Assembly (NCBI GenBank): GCA_008668235.1
Contig: RQCP01000043.1
Coordinates: forward strand, 1 to 64,000
Reading direction: 5' to 3'
Source: Collinsella aerofaciens
GTDB lineage: Bacteria; Actinomycetota; Coriobacteriia; Coriobacteriales; Coriobacteriaceae
Length of the DNA: 64,000 nucleotides
Shown in pieces: positions 50,673 through 58,314 of the stretch (position 1 is its first letter; each line of letters starts with the position of its first letter). Under the pieces are notes generated by a model. It was not told the DNA's origin, searched no databases, and saw nothing but the letters and a program-made list of their open reading frames with translations. The translations under genes were made by a program, and so were the position numbers.

Positions 50673-51611
50673 ATGGTGCAGGGCGCCAAACATATGAAGA
50701 GCAATAACGCCGCGGACAACGGCGGCTCAAGCCCTCAGCCCAAACCTCAACCAAAGCCCAAGCGTCGCCGTAAGCGACTGCCGCGCTGGGCTGATCGGCT
50801 CATCACCATCGTCATCATCCTTATTGGTGTGGGCCTTATGACCTGGCCGTGGATCTTGGACCGGCTCGAAGCCTCGGGCGTGTTCAACCAGATCAGCACC
50901 GTGTCCAGCACCGTGGACGCGCTCTCGGAAGAGGAGCGCGAGCGCATCCTGCTCCAGGCTCGCTCCTTTAACGAGCAGCTGGCGGGCGAGGCCACCGAGC
51001 TCCCCGCCGACCAGATCGAGCCCTACGCCCAGCAGCTCATCTTTGACCGCGACCCCATGATGAGCTGGGTCGAGATCCCCTCCATCGACGTGAGCATGCC
51101 CATCTACCACGGCACGAGCGAGGAAGTCCTTATGGCGGGCGTCGGCCACCTGGAGGGCACGAGCCTGCCGGTGGGCGGCACCTCGACGCATTGCGTGCTC
51201 ACCGCGCACTCGGGCATGCGCAACCTGAGCATGTTCGACGACATCCACTCGCTGGAGCCCGGCGACCTGGTGTTGCTGCACACCATGAACAAGACGCTCG
51301 CCTACAAGATGGTGGGCTCCGAGGTGGTGCTGCCCGAGGAGATGGAGTCGCTAACCATCGAGCCCGGCGCCGACAAGGTGACGCTCGTCACCTGCACGCC
51401 CTACGGCGTGAACGACCATCGCCTGCTGGTGCATTGCGTGCGCACCAAGTACAGCAAGAAGGACGTCGACAAGCAAAAATCGCTGGCCGGTCGCCACTGG
51501 GGCAAGCGCGAGTTTGCCGTGCTCATCGTGGTCGTAGCCATTGTGCTGTTGCTGCTGGACATCGTGATCCACGCGGTCCGCAAGCGCCGCAAGGCCAAGG
51601 CCTCGGCATAA
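50673..51611 (+). CDS. Class C sortase (pilus polymerase)
   Basis: Class C sortases cut LPXTG-type motifs and join pilin subunits through isopeptide bonds. The 312-residue protein has a basic Pro/Lys-rich N-terminal tail, a first membrane helix (about 42-64), a lid-like DP-M segment in FDRDPMMSWVEIP, catalytic His179 (TAHSG), Cys241 (TLVTCTPYG) and Arg250 (NDHR), and a second C-terminal membrane helix (about 277-300), as expected for class C. ATG 50673 follows GAGGAG. It lies 0.7 kb after the pilin genes and is probably dedicated to them. Confidence 0.92.
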   Translation: MVQGAKHMKSNNAADNGGSSPQPKPQPKPKRRRKRLPRWADRLITIVIILIGVGLMTWPWILDRLEASGVFNQISTVSSTVDALSEEERERILLQARSFNEQLAGEATELPADQIEPYAQQLIFDRDPMMSWVEIPSIDVSMPIYHGTSEEVLMAGVGHLEGTSLPVGGTSTHCVLTAHSGMRNLSMFDDIHSLEPGDLVLLHTMNKTLAYKMVGSEVVLPEEMESLTIEPGADKVTLVTCTPYGVNDHRLLVHCVRTKYSKKDVDKQKSLAGRHWGKREFAVLIVVVAIVLLLLDIVIHAVRKRRKAKASA

Positions 51612-51625
51612 GACATCGTTCAGAA

Positions 51626-51658
51626 CAACCACAAAGGGGACAGGCACCTTTGTGGTGG
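51626..51658 (+). terminator. Hairpin, GGGGACAGG-loop family copy 4
   Basis: CAACCACAAAGG and CCTTTGTGGTGG (one mismatch) around GGACAGGCA, just after the sortase stop codon. No T-run follows. Confidence 0.75.
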
Positions 51659-51669
51659 TCGGGACTTCC

Positions 51670-51730
51670 AAACCATCACAACATTCGATGAAAATCGCGA
51701 TTTTGACGAAAAGCGTCGAATGTTGTGATG
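51670..51730. repeat. 65-bp CATCACAACATTC palindrome, copy 4
   Basis: Left end AAACCATCACAACATTCGA, inner AAAATCGCGATTTT, right end CGTCGAATGTTGTGATG. Oriented as copy 3. It is placed between the sortase gene and gatC. Confidence 0.9.
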
Positions 51731-51756
51731 CCTTTCGTTGTGGGCGAGACGGTTTT

Positions 51757-51795
51757 CGTTGCGGGCTGGCGGTTTTCGCTACAAAACCGCCAGCC
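51757..51795. terminator. Long perfect hairpin upstream of gatC
   Basis: GCGGGCTGGCGGTTTT pairs exactly with AAAACCGCCAGCCCGC across CGCTAC. It may end transcription coming from the pilus locus. The rest of the 303-base gap holds the palindrome copy 4 and a putative -10 element. Confidence 0.7.
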
Positions 51796-51850
51796 CGCCG
51801 CCTGTCAGCCGCCGCCCTCGTTACGTTTTCGCTGCATTTAGGTAAAGCAT

Positions 51851-51879
51851 CTGCTCCAAGCGGCGTTGCCTTGTATACT
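51851..51879 (+). promoter_or_regulatory. Possible promoter of gatCAB
   Basis: TATACT (51874-51879) is a good -10 element; 17 bases upstream lies only CTGCTC, a poor -35 match. The call is tentative. Confidence 0.35.
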
Positions 51880-51914
51880 AGAGCGGTTTAACTGTTATGC
51901 GGAAGGGAGCGCCT

Positions 51915-52226
51915 ATGGCACTCAGCGAGAAAGACGTGCGCGGCATCGCCGAGTACGCAAAGATCGCACTGACCGATGACGAGCTCACCCAGATGACGTC
52001 CTACATGAACGATGCCGTCCAGATGCTCGAGCCCGTCTTGCAATATGACTTGCCCGACGTGGAGCCCACGTTCCATCCCATCGGAAGCCTGTCCAACGTG
52101 ATGGGCGATGACCTGCGCGAGCCCGAGCGCGATCTGCCGCTCGACGTCGCGCTCGAGAACGCCGGCAGCGTGCGCGAGCGTTACTTCCGCGTGCCGTCCA
52201 TTTTGGGAGAGGGGGAGAGCGAGTAA
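51915..52226 (+). CDS. gatC: Asp/Glu-tRNA amidotransferase subunit C
   Basis: GatC (103 residues) wraps around GatA and stabilises the GatCAB complex that amidates Asp-tRNA-Asn and Glu-tRNA-Gln. The sequence has the ALSEKDVRGIAEYAKIALTDDEL lead and the DLPDVEPTFHP and LREPERDL patterns. ATG 51915 follows AAGGGAG. Its stop overlaps the gatA start in TAATG, so the subunits are translationally coupled. Confidence 0.93.
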   Translation: MALSEKDVRGIAEYAKIALTDDELTQMTSYMNDAVQMLEPVLQYDLPDVEPTFHPIGSLSNVMGDDLREPERDLPLDVALENAGSVRERYFRVPSILGEGESE

Positions 52227-53740
52227 TGGCGCAGAGCTTCGATTCCCTTACCGCCGCCCAGATCGCCGCGGGCGTTGCCGCCGGCGACTTTACCGCTACC
52301 GAGGTGGCCCAGGCCTCCCTTGCCGCCATCGAGGCGCGCGAGGGCGGGGTCCAGGCATTCCTGCAGGTAGCGCCCGAGCTCGCGCTCGAGGCCGCCGCGC
52401 GCGTGGATGTCGACCGTGCCGCAGGCAAGCCGCTGCCCCCGCTCGCGGGCGTGCCGCTGGCCATTAAGGACAACATGAACCTCGTGGGCACGCGCACCAC
52501 CTGTGCTTCCCGCATGCTCGAGGACTACCAGAGCGTCTACACCGCTACCTGCGTCCAGCGCATGCTCGATGCCGGCTGCCTGCCCATGGGCAAGGCCAAC
52601 ATGGACGAGTTTGCCTTTGGCAGCTCTACCGAGAGCTCGGCGTTTCACCGCACCAACAACCCCTGGGATACCGAGCGCGTGCCCGGCGGCTCTTCGGGCG
52701 GCTCTGCTGCTGCCGTCGCCGCGGGCGAGGTCGCACTCTCGCTGGGCTCGGACACCGGTGGCTCCATTCGCCAGCCGGCGTCGCTGTGCGGCGTGGTGGG
52801 CTTTAAGCCCACGTATGGCGCCGTGAGCCGTTACGGCGTGGTTGCCTTTGGCTCGTCGCTCGACCAGGTGGGGCCCTTCGGCCGCACGGTCGAGGATGTC
52901 GCGCTGGCCATGAACGCGCTTACCGGTGCGGGCCACGATCCGTATGACTGCACCAGCCAGGATTGCGCCGTCGACTTTACCGAGCATCTCAACGATAGCA
53001 TCGAGGGCAAGCGCGTGGGCATCATCCCCGCGTTTATGGAGGCCGAAGGTCTGACGCCCGAGGTCAAGGCCGCTGTTCAGCGCGCCGCTCAGGAGCTGCA
53101 GAACCAGGGCGCCGAGTTGGTCGAGGTCGACCTGCCGCACCTGGACGCCGCCATCGCCGCCTACTACGTCATCGGCCCGGCCGAGGCGTTCTCCAACCTG
53201 GCCCGCTTTGACGGCATTCGCTACGGCTATCAGGAGGAGGGCTGCGTCAACCTGTCCGACCAGAGCTCGCTTTCGCGCGCCCACGGCTTTGGCGCCGAGG
53301 CCAAGCGCCGTCAGATGCTCGGCGCCTACCTGCTGAGCTCGGGCGTGTACGACAAGTATTACTACGCCGCGCAGAAGGCCCGCACGCTCATCACGCAGGA
53401 CTACGATGCCGCGTATGCCAAGGTGGATACCATCCTCATGCCCGCCTCGCCGCGCACGGCCTTTAAGTTTGGCGAGATCAGCGATCCCACGCAGATGTAC
53501 CTCTCCGACCTGTACACCATTTCGCTCAACATTTGCGGCAACGGTGGCATCTCGGTGCCGCTGGGCCTGGGCGAGGATACTCAGCTGCCCGTTTCTGCCC
53601 AGCTGGTGGGTCCGGCCTTTAAGGACCGTCAGCTGCTCACGTTTGCCCGCGCCCTGGAGCGCGGCTTTGCCGATGCCGCCACGGGTGCGCCCGCGCTTTC
53701 CGTCGCGCCCGACTTTGCCGGGAAGGGGGGCGAGCTGTAA
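52226..53740 (+). CDS. gatA: Asp/Glu-tRNA amidotransferase subunit A
   Basis: GatA (504 residues) is the glutaminase that releases ammonia for transfer to the misacylated tRNA. It is an amidase-signature enzyme: catalytic Lys in LAIKDNMN, the cis-Ser in GGSSGGSAAAVAAGEV and the nucleophile Ser in DTGGSIRQPASLCGVVGFKPTYG. It starts one base inside the gatC stop and ends in the gatB start (TAATG), so the three genes form one operon. Confidence 0.95.
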   Translation: MAQSFDSLTAAQIAAGVAAGDFTATEVAQASLAAIEAREGGVQAFLQVAPELALEAAARVDVDRAAGKPLPPLAGVPLAIKDNMNLVGTRTTCASRMLEDYQSVYTATCVQRMLDAGCLPMGKANMDEFAFGSSTESSAFHRTNNPWDTERVPGGSSGGSAAAVAAGEVALSLGSDTGGSIRQPASLCGVVGFKPTYGAVSRYGVVAFGSSLDQVGPFGRTVEDVALAMNALTGAGHDPYDCTSQDCAVDFTEHLNDSIEGKRVGIIPAFMEAEGLTPEVKAAVQRAAQELQNQGAELVEVDLPHLDAAIAAYYVIGPAEAFSNLARFDGIRYGYQEEGCVNLSDQSSLSRAHGFGAEAKRRQMLGAYLLSSGVYDKYYYAAQKARTLITQDYDAAYAKVDTILMPASPRTAFKFGEISDPTQMYLSDLYTISLNICGNGGISVPLGLGEDTQLPVSAQLVGPAFKDRQLLTFARALERGFADAATGAPALSVAPDFAGKGGEL

Positions 53741-55416
53741 TGAAGGAGCTTTCCGAGGTCCTGCAGGATTGGGAGGCCGTGATTGGCCTGGAGATCCATA
53801 CCGAGCTCACCGCGCTCGATACCAAGATGTTCTGCAACTGCAAGCTCAGCCACGATGACGAGCCCAACGCCAACGTGTGCCCGGTGTGCCTGGGCCTGCC
53901 CGGCGCTCTGCCGGTGCCCAACAAGCGCGCCATCGAGAGCATCGTCAAGGCCGGTCTCGCCACCAACTGCGAGATTCAGCGTCACTCGATGTTCTACCGC
54001 AAGCACTACTTCTATCCCGACATGGCCAAGAACTTCCAGACCACGCAGGGTCCGGTCGCCTTTGCCATGTACGGTCACCTGGACCTGGATGTGACCGGTC
54101 GCGGTGCCGCCGAGCGCCCCGACTGCGCGTTTGGCGAGGCCGAGGCCCAGAGCCTGGCGAGCGCCTCGGCCAACGCCGAGGGTCTGTCCACGTCCATGAC
54201 GTCGACCATGCGCGAGGGCAATCAGCGTGCCGGCCATCTGGCCAGCTATGACGCGTCCAACCTACAGATGCCCGAGCGTCGCGAGGACGGTTCCTACACG
54301 GTGCCTATTCGCATCCTGCGTATCCACATGGAGGAGGACGCCGCCAAGATGGTCCACGTGGGCGGTGCCGAGGGCCGCATTACCGCCGCGGCCGAGTCGC
54401 TCGTCGACTACAACCGCTGCGGCACACCTTTGATCGAGCTCGTGACTGAGCCCGACTTGCGCACGCCCGAGGAAGCGCGCCTGTTTATGGAGAAGCTCCG
54501 TCGCATCTTTGTGACGCTGGGCATCTCGGACTGCTCCATGGAGAAGGGTTCCATGCGCTGCGACGGCAACGTGTCGCTGCGCCGCCGCGGCGAGACCAAG
54601 CTGGGTACCAAGACCGAGCTCAAGAACCTCAACTCGTTTAAGAGCCTGCACGACGGCCTTGCCTACGAGATCTGCCGCCAGGCCGAGGTGCTCGAGGAGG
54701 GCGGCATCATCTATCAGGAGACCCGCCACTGGGAGCCCAGCCGCAAGCGCACCGTGGTCATGCGCGTGAAGGAGACGGCCGACGACTATCGTCTGTTCCC
54801 CGACCCCGACCTGGCGCCGTTCGATCTGGACGACGAGTTCATCGACCGCTGCCGTGGCGAGATTCCCGAGCTGCCCGATGCCAAGCGCGCCCGTTTTGAG
54901 GCCGACTTTGGCATTAAGGCGGCCGATGCCGAGCAGATCGCCGGCGACCCGGAGTTTGCCGAGTTCTTTGAGGCCGCCGCTGCCGGTATGGCTGGCAAGG
55001 AGGCTCAGACGGTCGCAAACCTGCTGGTCAACGAGATGATCGCCTACCTTAAGGGCGCGGGCGTGTCGCTCGCCGAGTCCGGCATTGCGCCGGCTCAGGT
55101 GGCAGCTCTTGCCAAGCTGTTGGCGACCGATGCCATCAGCTCCAACCAGGCGCACGAGGTCTTTGAGGCCATGGCCCAGACCGGCAACGACCCCAACAAG
55201 ATCGTCGACGAGCGTGGCATGCGTCAGGTGAGCGATGCCGGCGCGTTGCAGCCGATCGTGGATGAGGTGCTGGCAAACTGTGCCGATCAGGCGCAGCAGT
55301 ACCGCGACGGCAACCAGAAGGTCATCGGCTTTTTGGTGGGCCAGTGCATGAAGGCGAGCCGCGGCAAGGGCAATCCGAAGCTCTTCAACGAGTTGCTGAG
55401 AAAGGCGCTCTCGTAA
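53740..55416 (+). CDS. gatB: Asp/Glu-tRNA amidotransferase subunit B with insertion
   Basis: GatB binds the tRNA and phosphorylates the misacylated amino acid before amidation. The 558-residue protein has EAVIGLEIHTEL, a zinc site (CNCK and CPVCLGLPG), RKHYFYPDMAKNF, HMEEDAAKMVH, NRCGTPLIELVTEPD and the C-terminal YqeY-like tail domain. Between GHLDLDV (residue about 118) and YTVPIRILRIHMEED (about 187) lies an extra segment of about 65 residues rich in Ala/Ser/Glu, making the protein longer than the usual 475-500. The kinase core is otherwise intact. Confidence 0.94.
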   Translation: MKELSEVLQDWEAVIGLEIHTELTALDTKMFCNCKLSHDDEPNANVCPVCLGLPGALPVPNKRAIESIVKAGLATNCEIQRHSMFYRKHYFYPDMAKNFQTTQGPVAFAMYGHLDLDVTGRGAAERPDCAFGEAEAQSLASASANAEGLSTSMTSTMREGNQRAGHLASYDASNLQMPERREDGSYTVPIRILRIHMEEDAAKMVHVGGAEGRITAAAESLVDYNRCGTPLIELVTEPDLRTPEEARLFMEKLRRIFVTLGISDCSMEKGSMRCDGNVSLRRRGETKLGTKTELKNLNSFKSLHDGLAYEICRQAEVLEEGGIIYQETRHWEPSRKRTVVMRVKETADDYRLFPDPDLAPFDLDDEFIDRCRGEIPELPDAKRARFEADFGIKAADAEQIAGDPEFAEFFEAAAAGMAGKEAQTVANLLVNEMIAYLKGAGVSLAESGIAPAQVAALAKLLATDAISSNQAHEVFEAMAQTGNDPNKIVDERGMRQVSDAGALQPIVDEVLANCADQAQQYRDGNQKVIGFLVGQCMKASRGKGNPKLFNELLRKALS

Positions 55417-55420
55417 GCGG

Positions 55421-55561
55421 GAACCCGGGAGCCCCGGCAGGGCGGGTGCTTCCTCAAAATTTCGAACAGTCCTGCGCAAGACGAAGGCCACATTAAGTGG
55501 CCTTCTTTGCGTGCGGAACTCATTTTGAGCAAGCACCCGCCCTGCCGGGGCTCCCGGGTTC
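55421..55561. repeat. Long nested palindrome, family 1-like copy C
   Basis: Outer arms of about 30 bp (GAACCCGGGAGCCCCGGCAG... and complement) enclose CCTCAAAAT/ATTTTGAG, then an inner terminator-like stem GAAGGCCAC/GTGGCCTTC with TTTGCG. The layout matches copies A and B: outer arms, an inner stem with CGCAAGACG/CTTTGCGTGCGG-type flanks, and low similarity of the outer arms to the other copies. It fills the first half of the 350-base gap between gatB and the ATPase gene. Confidence 0.8.
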
Positions 55562-55672
55562 TATGACGACTCGGCCGTTCGGGTCAGGTAGGCTGATAGG
55601 AAAGATGGTGACGGAGGCGCAAAATGTGCCTCCGCCTTTTAAATGTGATGAAAGTGTGGCGAAATGAGCTTA

Positions 55673-55747
55673 AAACTTCCGTAAATGTGATAAATGTCAC
55701 ATTTTACCTAGGGTAAAATGTGGGAAATATCACGTTTACGGAAGTTT
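55673..55747 (+). promoter_or_regulatory. 75-bp near-perfect inverted repeat upstream of the DUF4143 ATPase
   Basis: The left arm AAACTTCCGTAAATGTGATA... and the right arm (ending TATCACGTTTACGGAAGTTT) are complementary over about 36 bp with a few mismatches. Each arm contains GTGA and TCAC half-sites and a third copy-like AAATGTGATG lies just upstream at about 55640. It ends 19 bases before the start codon, which suggests an autoregulatory operator or a strong mRNA hairpin. Confidence 0.65.
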
Positions 55748-55766
55748 CTTTGCGGGAGGTTCGGTC

Positions 55767-57131
55767 ATGCAGCGAGATATCATTGCCAAGCTTAACGCTT
55801 GGAAAGCGTCAGAATATCGTAAGCCGCTTATCCTTAAGGGGGCGCGCCAGGTTGGAAAGACGTGGGCGCTTAAGGAGTTCGGCCGAACCTCGTACCTCAA
55901 TTTTGTGTATCTGACGCTCGAGGAGCCGTCACCTGGGGTACAGAGCGAGTACGCTCAGTTTTTCGAAGGTACGCGCGATCCTCGACGGATCATCTCAAAT
56001 CTTTCCCTGGCACTTGGACAGCCTATCGAGCCCGGCGAAACGCTGCTTATTATTGATGAGATCCAGGATTGTCCTTCTGCAGTCGGCGCCCTTAAATACT
56101 TCTGTGACGAGGCCCCCGAGTATCACGTCGCATGCGCAGGGTCTTTGTTGGGCGTTCGCTTGTCCCGTGAGACCAGCGCTTTTCCGGTGGGAAAGGTCGA
56201 GTTCATGGAGATGCGCCCCATGAGCTTTTCCGAGTTTCTGAAAGCCGAGGGCGCTGCAAACTACGACGAATACCTTGGCGGCCTGGATCAGATCGAGACA
56301 GTGCCCGATTTCTTCCATGTCCGTCTCGTCGAGCATCTTCGTCGTTATTTTGCATGCGGCGGCATGCCAGAGGCTCTTGGCCGGTGGGTGGAGACGGGCG
56401 ATATCGTTCAGGTCGATAAGGTGTTGTCTGATCTCTTGGATTCCTACGAGCGCGATTTTGCCAAGCATGGTGGCCGTGCGCAGTTCGCCAAGCTTTCACA
56501 AATATGGAACTCGATTCCAGCTCAGTTGGCGCGCGAGAACAAAAAGTTCGTTTGGGGTGCGGTGCGCGAGGGGGCTCGTGCTCGAGAATACGAGGATGCT
56601 CTGGAATGGCTTGCCGATGCTGGGCTCATCACGGCGGTTCGCCTTAATGCTGCTGGTGGTGTGCCGCTCTCTGCGTACGATGACCTCAAGGCATTTAAGG
56701 TCTACTGTCTTGATGTCGGCTTGCTGCGCCGCATGGCAAGGCTGGATGCGTCCGCTTTTGCCATCTCGGATGCGCTATTTTCGGAGTTCAAAGGTTCGTT
56801 CGCCGAGAACTATGTGCTTCAGGCATTACTTTCACAGTTAGATGCTGCTCCGCGTTATTGGACAAACGAGAAGCCGAAGCACGAAGTCGATTTTTTGATT
56901 CAAGTCGGAAACGAAATCGTTCCCGTCGAGGTCAAATCGGGAGAGGTCGTTCATTCCAAGAGCCTTAAGTACTATGCCGACAAGCATGCGGAGACGACTC
57001 CATTGAGGGTCCGCTACTCACTTAAGAACCTAAGGCTCGACGACGGGGTGCTCAACATTCCGTTGTATTTGGCTGATCGATCTGTCCCTCTTATCAAAAA
57101 GGCGCTTGATCGTGCACATCTTGACGTTTAG
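55767..57131 (+). CDS. AAA ATPase with DUF4143 nuclease-like domain
   Basis: The 454-residue protein has an AAA_14 ATPase domain (Walker A LKGARQVGKTW, about residues 22-32; Walker B LLIIDEIQDC, about 93-102; sensor-like CAGSLLGV) and a C-terminal DUF4143 domain (about 225-430) ending in the PD-(D/E)XK-like string KHEVDFLIQ...VPVEVKSG, whose D, E and K residues could form an active site. ATG 55767 follows GCGGGAGG. The family is widespread in anaerobes, often as many paralogues, and its role is unknown. It has its own operator-like region. Confidence 0.85.
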   Translation: MQRDIIAKLNAWKASEYRKPLILKGARQVGKTWALKEFGRTSYLNFVYLTLEEPSPGVQSEYAQFFEGTRDPRRIISNLSLALGQPIEPGETLLIIDEIQDCPSAVGALKYFCDEAPEYHVACAGSLLGVRLSRETSAFPVGKVEFMEMRPMSFSEFLKAEGAANYDEYLGGLDQIETVPDFFHVRLVEHLRRYFACGGMPEALGRWVETGDIVQVDKVLSDLLDSYERDFAKHGGRAQFAKLSQIWNSIPAQLARENKKFVWGAVREGARAREYEDALEWLADAGLITAVRLNAAGGVPLSAYDDLKAFKVYCLDVGLLRRMARLDASAFAISDALFSEFKGSFAENYVLQALLSQLDAAPRYWTNEKPKHEVDFLIQVGNEIVPVEVKSGEVVHSKSLKYYADKHAETTPLRVRYSLKNLRLDDGVLNIPLYLADRSVPLIKKALDRAHLDV

Positions 57132-57195
57132 ATCCTGGGTGAGCTGACGGGCGGCGGCTAATTAATCGCTCCGTTACGGCCAGGGAGCCTGGGCC

Positions 57196-58200
57196 TTAGC
57201 GATGCTTGCTTCGCCAAGCCGTGGGTGTCATGCCGGTGTATTGTTTGAAGGCTTGGGTGAAGGCGGCTTGCTGAGGGTAGCCTAGACGCTCTGCCACCTG
57301 CGCTATCGTGAGCGAGCTATCGGCCAAAAGGTCCTGTGCTCGCTCCATACGGCGTCTGCGAATGTAGGCGCCTAGGGACTCGCCAGTTTGGGCCTTAAAG
57401 GTGGCGCATAGTTTGGAGCGGCTTGTGTAGAGCCTCTCGGCCACCTCGTTGATACCCACATGTCTGCCTTTGTCGAGCGCGCGCTCAATCATTGCCGTTG
57501 CTTCTTCGGCAATGGTTATGCTGGCGCGTGTATCTGCCGCCTGCCGCGCCTGTTTGTGGGCCGCGCGCGAACAGGCGAGCTCCGCGACCATGGTCTCCAC
57601 GATGCCCTGCATATAGACGTGTCCGCCTACGGTGCGGGCGCGGTCCTCGTTAATCCGGCGCAGCGTGTGGCAGATGGCAGACGTCGCCTCCTCGTGCCAT
57701 GGCTCGGCAAACGCCTCAAAGATTCCCGCGAACTCGGTGGGATAGCGGTGCTCCAGTTCGTCAAAATATCCAGGCAAAAAGAGCACCGAGCGCGAGTGAT
57801 AAAGCTCCCCCGCAAACAGCGGGCTTAATTCCTCGCCACAGCTATCTTGGATAAAGCTGCAAACGGCATTGTTTGGCCACGGACCACTCAATGGTTTGAG
57901 GTTCGCGGGCGTTATGCCAGCCTCGGGCATGCATGTAAGTGTGGGCGCGCTGACTTCGCTCACGCAGGCGTATGGCTCGGGTGTGTATTCGGCCAGGTAC
58001 ATATCGTGCGTCGGGGTGATGAAATGCTCCATGACGATGCAGGCAGGGGAGAGAGGCATGATCCATGCGCGGCCGTGCGCCCGATCGTTTGCCACCTCGC
58101 CGGTAAAGACGGCGCCCTTGCCGGAAAGCTCCAGGCCAAACTGCTCAAACTGTGGTGCGTAGAGCTCAGTTATGTCGGTCGCGGCCCGATGCATTTTCAA
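57196..58200 (-). CDS. AraC-family regulator
   Basis: The 334-residue protein has an N-terminal sensor region and a C-terminal AraC DNA-binding domain (about 245-330: INEVAERLYTSRSKLCATFKAQTGESLGAYIRRRRMERAQDLLADSSLTIAQVAERLGYPQQAAFTQAFKQYTGMTPTAWR). The TTG at 58200 is six bases after AAGGAAGGGG; an ATG at 58194 in frame is the alternative. It is divergent from the ABC transporter pair with a 114-base gap, the arrangement of YbtA-type siderophore-sensing regulators, so it probably controls that pair. Confidence 0.85.
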   Translation of the reverse strand: MKMHRAATDITELYAPQFEQFGLELSGKGAVFTGEVANDRAHGRAWIMPLSPACIVMEHFITPTHDMYLAEYTPEPYACVSEVSAPTLTCMPEAGITPANLKPLSGPWPNNAVCSFIQDSCGEELSPLFAGELYHSRSVLFLPGYFDELEHRYPTEFAGIFEAFAEPWHEEATSAICHTLRRINEDRARTVGGHVYMQGIVETMVAELACSRAAHKQARQAADTRASITIAEEATAMIERALDKGRHVGINEVAERLYTSRSKLCATFKAQTGESLGAYIRRRRMERAQDLLADSSLTIAQVAERLGYPQQAAFTQAFKQYTGMTPTAWRSKHR

Positions 58201-58314
58201 AAGCGTCCCCTTCCTTTGCAGAAACGTCCACGCCTGGCTCGATTGTGAGCCATGGCTAATATATCAATGATAAGTTGATTACGGTTAACTCTCAAGCCGT
58301 TAGAAAGGAATCTC

